Of a stretch of 12,203 nucleotides of DNA, positions 9,801 through 12,203 are shown one piece after another; position 1 is the first letter of the stretch, and every line of letters begins with the position of its first letter. Made by a program: the position numbers and the translations under genes. The stretch is from Euperipatoides rowelli (Eukaryota; Onychophora; Udeonychophora; Euonychophora; Peripatopsidae). The DNA lies in NCBI GenBank assembly GCA_003024985.2, contig PXIH01S0001675.1. One strand, given 5' to 3'. The notes beneath the pieces are model-generated. The model saw only the letters and a list, made by a program, of their open reading frames with translations, searched no databases and was not told the origin of the DNA.

Positions 9801-10998
9801 TTAAAAACAATATGCGACTTCTTGGAAACACAGTAAATTTTTGCTGTAAAGTTTATTTAGTTGGTAGAAATAAATCGCTACCGTAATATTTTTACTGACA
9901 TTATTTAATGTTTTTTTTAAAAATAATAATATTAATCAGCAAATAGTTAAACAACCTGCCAACTTTTACGATTTAATTTTATGATACTTGTATTTGATAA
10001 TACTTTTTACGATTTTTCAAATTTTATATTTTTATTTAACAGAATTTGATTAAATTGTATTAGCAATATTATTACAGCAATATACTGTATATAATGTATA
10101 AATTTATACTTTTTTTCTCTCACCTCTCAATTATTTCATCATTGACAATAAATATTGACTTCAGTTCATTGAAGTAAACAATCATTTTGGCTGAGCCACC
10201 TTAGATACCAAAATGAGCCAAAGAGTTTGTTACGAAGACATAAACAAATATATTTACAGCTGATTAGTGCTCGTTTTGATCAGAAAAGGTGACAATCTCT
10301 TTGCCACACTTTTTTTTTTCTTGCTAAGAGTGTTTAGCAAATAATTAAAAAATTTAAATACTCAGAATTTTATAAAATAATGTAAGTGAAATTTTTCATT
10401 TATTGTTCTGAAATAAAGTTACCATTATAACTTGATTTTTTTTTTTAAAAAAAAATCATTAATAAAAAAAAAAATACAGTATATAGCCTAACAATTTCAT
10501 GATTTCTTCCTTATGCTGTATGTTTTAACTAATCATTTGAAAGAAGGCAACTACAGCTTGTCTAAAAGAACTTTCTAATCTATGCATTAAAAGATGCGAC
10601 ACCAATTAAAAAAAATCCTAATATTGCTTAGGCCCTATACAGTGTATGACTTTAATTTTTTTGAGCACTGTTCCTAAGGAATAGTGATGCTTCTTTTTTA
10701 TTCTGCTCACAAAATTACTATTACCCTTTCCTTTTCAGTACATAATTTTGTAATAGACTTAGACCCAGTGAATTTTTTTTTTTCATCTGTTCATTTGTTA
10801 GAAATTGCAACATTTTCTTAAATTGTTATTTTCATTTTTCAACAGGGAATGACAAAAAGCAGAAATTTTGGTGAAATGAAATTTAAAGTCTGTCCTACCG
10901 AAAGTTTTGCTCGGGAACATTTTAAAAAGCATAATGTTGAACATTACTGGGATTTAGCATATAGTGGCTCAATCTTAGAAGCAGCAGAAGATTTATAG
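705..10998 (+). CDS. PRPF3: U4/U6 small nuclear ribonucleoprotein Prp3, C-terminal part (five exons)
   Basis: Spliced CDS made of 705-818, 6925-7043, 8624-8701, 9003-9055 and 10846-10998: 517 nt, 171 residues plus stop, 5' end outside the window. PRPF3 is a component of the U4/U6 di-snRNP and U4/U6.U5 tri-snRNP. Its C-terminal half contacts U4/U6 snRNA in the nucleus. Recognition rests on near-colinear match to the known animal protein: [70 protein letters not shown] and EHYWDLA, all in the right order. The segment covers the end of the PRP3 domain and the complete C-terminal DUF1115-type domain, about the last quarter of a protein of roughly 680 residues. All junctions keep frame: one phase-2 junction, then two phase-1 junctions, then one phase-0. 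No in-frame stop occurs before the TAG, so the gene looks intact and under constraint, in contrast to the transposon relics in its intron. Confidence 0.97.
819..1300 (+). other. Large PRPF3 intron, first part
   Basis: AT-rich intron sequence after the GTACTG donor, with long T runs (for example around 1094-1105). No coding similarity, RNA gene or recognisable repeat was seen until the AATCGCC-bearing stretch near 1274. Confidence 0.6.
1274..1410. repeat. Possible hAT-like transposon fragment with AATCGCC motifs
   Basis: AATCGCC is present three times (1274-1280, 1332-1338, 1353-1359) and a related inverted GGCGAG lies at 1392-1397. CAGTCAAGCCTTGGAAATAG at 1301-1320 resembles the CAG-starting terminal repeats of hAT-type elements. 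No opposite terminus was found and the stretch ends where the copia LTR begins, so it would be a truncated copy. The family assignment is from memory of the terminal pattern and is weak. Confidence 0.35.
1416..1616 (-). repeat. 3' LTR of the copia element (perhaps partial)
   Basis: It matches 4894-5124 over its length, including CAATAGTATACTTCCCTTCC, then AACATGATTAAACAAC, GTGATAAATCAACTTAACAA and CAATATTCAA at the inner end. Several indels and substitutions separate the two copies. The match stops at the ATCACA near 1416. Either the LTR ends here or this copy is truncated, since the LTR may continue past the matched part in the other copy. Confidence 0.85.
1684..2661 (-). pseudogene. copia GAG-pre-integrase and integrase, broken
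   Basis: The zinc-binding part reads [11 protein letters not shown] with FCETC (HHCC type). The catalytic core opens with [10 protein letters not shown] (first Asp at 2454-2452) and continues with [12 protein letters not shown]. It closes with [18 protein letters not shown] (catalytic Glu at 2157-2155), [20 protein letters not shown], then [10 protein letters not shown] and [16 protein letters not shown], the usual copia integrase C-terminal block. All lie in one frame, which is broken by stops at 2428-2430, 2269-2271 and 2242-2244. The usual SDNG motif with the second Asp is degraded (S-NGRGRDF), so the DDE triad is incomplete. After HFDEKS and an acidic tail the frame stops near 1681. A trace of the PAKRLSY motif that usually precedes reverse transcriptase follows at about 1645-1620. 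Confidence 0.93.
2976..3050 (+). repeat. Left terminal inverted repeat of the MITE
   Basis: It pairs with about 3538-3614 with a few substitutions and indels in the A/T runs. The best conserved parts are the outer AGGTCAAAT and the inner TTGATTTTCAAAGAT. The inner edge is approximate. Confidence 0.85.
3538..3614 (-). repeat. Right terminal inverted repeat of the MITE
   Basis: Reverse complement of the left terminal repeat, ending ATTTGACCT at 3614 just before the TTAA at 3615-3618. The inner edge is approximate. Confidence 0.85.
3710..4628 (-). pseudogene. copia gag, broken (UBN2-type gag with CCHC zinc knuckle)
   Basis: It starts at ATG 4628-4626. The N-terminal part shows [15 protein letters not shown] followed by LWNVV and [18 protein letters not shown], the usual copia gag opening. 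The next part shows [24 protein letters not shown] and LPREYDRI, typical of the gag polypeptide domain. It ends with a CCHC knuckle, [14 protein letters not shown], at about 4027-3986. Gag forms the particle shell and the knuckle binds RNA. The frame is broken by in-frame stops at 4533-4535, 4234-4236, 4135-4137 and 4045-4047, by a frameshift between the first block and the part starting near 4443, and by another just before the knuckle. It cannot make a functional protein. Confidence 0.88.
4894..5124 (-). repeat. 5' LTR of the copia element
   Basis: On the minus strand it starts TGTTGAATATTG, the TGTTG start typical of copia LTRs, giving a confident outer edge at 5124. Compared with the other copy it has about 25 extra bases near 4998-5022 and small indels. 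The inner edge is unsure: the shared part stops near 4894, but a poly(A)-signal-like AATAAA and AT-rich sequence continue inward to about 4790, which could be the rest of the LTR. Confidence 0.85.
5125..5240. other. Intron stretch between the copia LTR and the GTAGC cluster
   Basis: No gene or clear repeat is seen. The bases just outside the LTR (ATCCA) do not clearly match the outer flank of the other LTR, so no target-site duplication can be named. Confidence 0.5.
5241..5366. repeat. Cluster of inverted and direct GCTACTTT/AAAGTAGC motifs
   Basis: GCTACTTT or its reverse complement recurs several times: CAGCTACTTT (5241), AAAGTAGC (about 5255), AGCTACTTT (about 5277 and 5302), AAAGTAGC (about 5318) and GCTACTTTTATAAAGTA (about 5334). 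It ends TTACCCAACCCAG at 5353-5365. The arms can pair with one another. An end of the form CCCAAC-CAG behind AAGTA motifs recalls the termini of hAT-type non-autonomous elements (CAGTGTTGGGTAA when read inward), so this may be one end of such an element. The other end was not located. Confidence 0.5.
5367..6242 (+). other. Large PRPF3 intron, AT-rich middle part
   Basis: No gene or clear repeat is recognised. Two open frames (5462-5743 and 5945-6202) have no recognisable domain and are full of residues expected from AT-rich DNA; they are treated as chance. Confidence 0.6.
6492..6573. repeat. Two related palindromes, GGGATGA-N-TCATCCC type
   Basis: GGGATGATGCCCGTCATCCC (6493-6512) pairs GGGATGA with TCATCCC around 6 bases. 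GGGATGACGGCCATCATGCC (from 6552) is a slightly imperfect version about 59 bases away. They are among the few GC-rich patches in the intron and could be protein-binding dyads of an LTR promoter, but this is inference. Confidence 0.8.
6665..6723. repeat. 20-bp inverted repeat, 18 of 20 matching
   Basis: TTACATTGATTCGCGCATGC (6665-6684) and GCATGGACGAATCAATGTAA (6704-6723) are reverse complements apart from two adjacent positions, with a 19-base spacer. It forms a strong stem at the right edge of the candidate LTR-like block. Confidence 0.88.
6925..7043 (+). CDS. PRPF3: PRPF3 exon b (internal)
   Basis: The acceptor TTTTGTTTTCAG ends at 6924 and the donor is the consensus GTAAGT at 7044. It encodes [19 protein letters not shown], then [20 protein letters not shown], the first half of the C-terminal DUF1115-type domain (alternating strand-like hydrophobic runs). 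The exon ends with one base of a glycine codon that is completed at 8624. It follows a 6.1-kb intron loaded with transposon remains. Confidence 0.96.
7044..8623 (+). other. PRPF3 intron between exons b and c
   Basis: A GT-AG intron of 1580 bases, AT-rich with long A and T runs and one undetermined base at 7526 or next to it. A GC-richer patch at about 7128-7260 has no open frame with recognisable content. No mobile element could be identified. Confidence 0.75.
8624..8701 (+). CDS. PRPF3: PRPF3 exon c (internal)
   Basis: The acceptor ATTATTTTTTCAG ends at 8623 and the donor is GTTAGT from 8702. The encoded segment, [18 protein letters not shown] followed by NEDQPKDE, continues the C-terminal domain. 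[11 protein letters not shown] is among the most conserved blocks of the family. The NEDQPKDE end enters the variable linker that in vertebrates carries an acidic insert. It ends with one base of a glycine codon completed at 9003. Confidence 0.95.
8702..9002 (+). other. PRPF3 intron between exons c and d
   Basis: A 301-base GT-AG intron (GTTAGT ... TTATTGTAG). No feature is seen other than a CTCCCCC patch near 8780 and one TACAGTA word at 8970-8976. Confidence 0.85.
9003..9055 (+). CDS. PRPF3: PRPF3 exon d (internal, followed by a GC donor)
   Basis: The acceptor TTTTTTTATTGTAG ends at 9002. The exon encodes [17 protein letters not shown]. The next exon starts with the GM of the conserved VWEG block, so the junction must lie directly after GAG at 9053-9055. 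The intron therefore begins GCAAGT at 9056, a GC-AG donor with an otherwise perfect consensus (GAG|GCAAGT). No GT nearby restores the frame and the conserved protein. The linker here is basic and short, where the human protein has a run of aspartate and glutamate. Confidence 0.92.
9056..9061 (+). promoter_or_regulatory. GC splice donor (GCAAGT)
   Basis: GAG|GCAAGT matches the strong consensus that compensates for a C at position +2 in GC-AG introns. Its place is fixed by the conserved protein on both sides (VWE before, GM...FGEMKFK after) and by phase 0. Confidence 0.9.
9056..10845 (+). other. PRPF3 GC-AG intron between exons d and e
   Basis: A 1790-base intron starting GCAAGT and ending TTTTTCAACAG. 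It has a C10 run directly followed by an A13 run (9097-9119), and an A/T-rich self-complementary tract near 10437-10456. A 168-codon minus-strand open frame (8994-9500) overlaps exon d and is judged spurious. No gene or identifiable transposon is seen. Confidence 0.85.
10846..10998 (+). CDS. PRPF3: PRPF3 terminal coding exon
   Basis: The acceptor TTTTTCAACAG ends at 10845 and the stop is TAG at 10996-10998. The exon encodes [20 protein letters not shown], then [20 protein letters not shown], then a short tail [10 protein letters not shown]. The [18 protein letters not shown]...HYWDLA block is the highly conserved end of Prp3. The C-terminal tail is of the same short acidic type as in other animals, so the protein ends at its normal place. 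Confidence 0.97.
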   Translation, partial: GMTKSRNFGEMKFKVCPTESFAREHFKKHNVEHYWDLAYSGSILEAAEDL

Positions 10999-11310
10999 CA
11001 TAACCAGAATCTGTACAAACAATACTATTTATGGTTGTATCTTGAATAGACCCAGCGAGGAAGAGAGAAGTTCCAATTTGTAAATTATTATTGCACTTCC
11101 ACTTGTCAGGAAAATTGGATGTCATGAAACAGTTGTTGCAAGATCTTTCCACTGATTAAAATACTTATCCAGAAAAGGTACTAATTGAACTGTACCCTTG
11201 CCCCACCTAGGGGTGACTGGAATAGGCTGAATTTGATAACTATTTTTTTTTTGTATTTAACAGCTTGGAAATAAAACTGTTACGTAAATAAAAAAATTAT
11301 ATTTAGCTGA
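10999..11310 (+). other. PRPF3: PRPF3 3' untranslated region (end approximate)
   Basis: AT-rich sequence directly after the stop codon, running to the first strong pair of poly(A) signals. It contains a small GC-richer patch with a short dyad (CACC-TAGG-GGTG, around 11204-11215). The 3' end is inferred from the signals only. A longer UTR using a later site is possible, although no other clear AATAAA follows at once. Confidence 0.6.
11270..11292 (+). promoter_or_regulatory. Two poly(A) signals, AATAAA
   Basis: AATAAA occurs at 11270-11275 and again at 11287-11292, about 270-295 bases after the PRPF3 stop, and T-rich sequence follows at about 11321-11340. This is the usual spacing and layout for cleavage and polyadenylation of a short 3' UTR. 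In AT-rich DNA the hexamer also arises by chance, so the assignment rests on position. Confidence 0.6.
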
Positions 11311-12203
11311 CTTGTATTTATCTTTTTTTTATATCTATATTTAATTTATCTTCAGATCCCCAAAAATGTTTTGTAACATCAAATTTTCTAGATAATTACA
11401 ACTTAAGATTAATTAGCTTATATATTTTTGTCATCTACATTATTTACATCAGCCTCTCTCAGAAGTATTGAATATTCTCACACAATGTATTCACATATCT
11501 GGGACAATGCGACACATTTTCTAAGCAACAATCGTAATATAAGGCATCTATTGGCTAAGTAGCAAATCATCATAGGTTATTCATTTTTTTGAAAGTTATT
11601 TTTTCCATAAAATATTTTCAAATTAAAGAAGGGGTGATACAAGGGAGGATGGTGGTACAAACTGCTAAGTATGGAGTGATTAGCTACTAACTGTTTATAA
11701 TCCAATTTTTAATACATGATGTGTCCATTCTTTTCATGTAACATTCTGCGACCTTTTACTATGAAGTAAAGCAACTCTATGCAATTTCTTTGTGTTTGAC
11801 ATTTTTATTTTCATAGAAAATGTAAGTTGTTAAACTCGGCTGAATCAATCTGTTCAAAATGTTTTGTGCCGTTATGGCTGCCTTGTTTTTATTGTTTTGT
11901 AAATATACTGTATGTTTTAAGTTTATTTTATGCTTATTATTTGGAGTCTAGTTAGGTTTTTGAATTAACAGTGAATTCTTGCTTTTGGAATTGGTTTTAC
12001 TGTTCCTCAATGGAGATCTAGGTGGTAACGGTTTGATATTTTTTTATTAACCCTTGCCACTCCAAGTACGGTATTATGCCGACATTTTTACTTCTCAATT
12101 CAACATTTATTGTTAGCCTCAAAAATGCTTTAAATTAATAACATTTATGTTCAAAGGGACTAAAATATATTTGTTTTTAATCTTTCCAAATGATTTTTAA
12201 AAA
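11311..12203 (+). other. Downstream flank of PRPF3
   Basis: AT-rich sequence after the presumed cleavage site. No open frame of note, RNA gene or clear repeat is seen on either strand. It may be intergenic, an extended 3' UTR or part of a neighbour's non-coding sequence; the sequence alone does not decide. Confidence 0.5.

Noticed and set aside
10922-11152. Minus-strand open frame at the end of PRPF3
   Set aside because: It lies antisense to the conserved last exon and the 3' UTR and has no family signature.
1-12203. CRISPR array, prokaryotic operon, tRNA or rRNA gene
   Set aside because: No regularly spaced repeats, no cloverleaf or ribosomal RNA sequence was recognised, and the spliced PRPF3 gene shows this is eukaryotic DNA.

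Overview
The window is AT-rich animal nuclear DNA. It carries the 3' end of one spliced housekeeping gene, and the gene's largest intron is filled with decayed transposons. Five plus-strand exons (705-818, 6925-7043, 8624-8701, 9003-9055, 10846-10998) splice in consistent phase. They encode the last 171 residues of PRPF3 (Prp3), the U4/U6 snRNP protein of the spliceosome, ending in a TAG stop and followed by a short 3' UTR with AATAAA signals. The species cannot be fixed from the sequence. Metazoan introns, a Ty1/copia relic, DNA-transposon debris and scattered TAGGCCT-like words suggest an invertebrate, perhaps a marine deuterostome, but this is a low-confidence guess.

Layout. 1-704 is the end of the upstream intron and has a perfect 19-bp hairpin and a small direct repeat. 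819-6924 is a 6.1-kb intron. It holds a possible hAT-like fragment (about 1301-1410) and then a minus-strand Ty1/copia retrotransposon (about 1416-5124). The retrotransposon keeps two LTR copies, gag with a zinc knuckle, a protease fragment, a GAG-pre-integrase region and an integrase. It has many stops and frameshifts and lacks reverse transcriptase and RNase H. A 639-bp MITE with long terminal inverted repeats and TTAA (or TA) flanks (2976-3614) sits inside its protease region. Further along the intron are a cluster of GTAGC/GCTAC motifs (5241-5366) and a dyad-rich block that looks like a solo LTR (6243-6725).

The remaining introns (7044-8623, 8702-9002, 9056-10845) are AT-rich and show no recognisable genes. 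The last one starts with GC instead of GT, so it is a GC-AG intron. After the poly(A) signals near 11270-11292, the rest to 12203 is AT-rich sequence in which no gene is recognised.

The only functional gene supported is PRPF3. The mobile elements are passengers in its intron and nest in an order that can be read from the sequence: the copia element came first and the MITE later. The heptamer TACTGTA or its reverse complement occurs at least 17 times, mostly outside genes. It is the most striking compositional feature.
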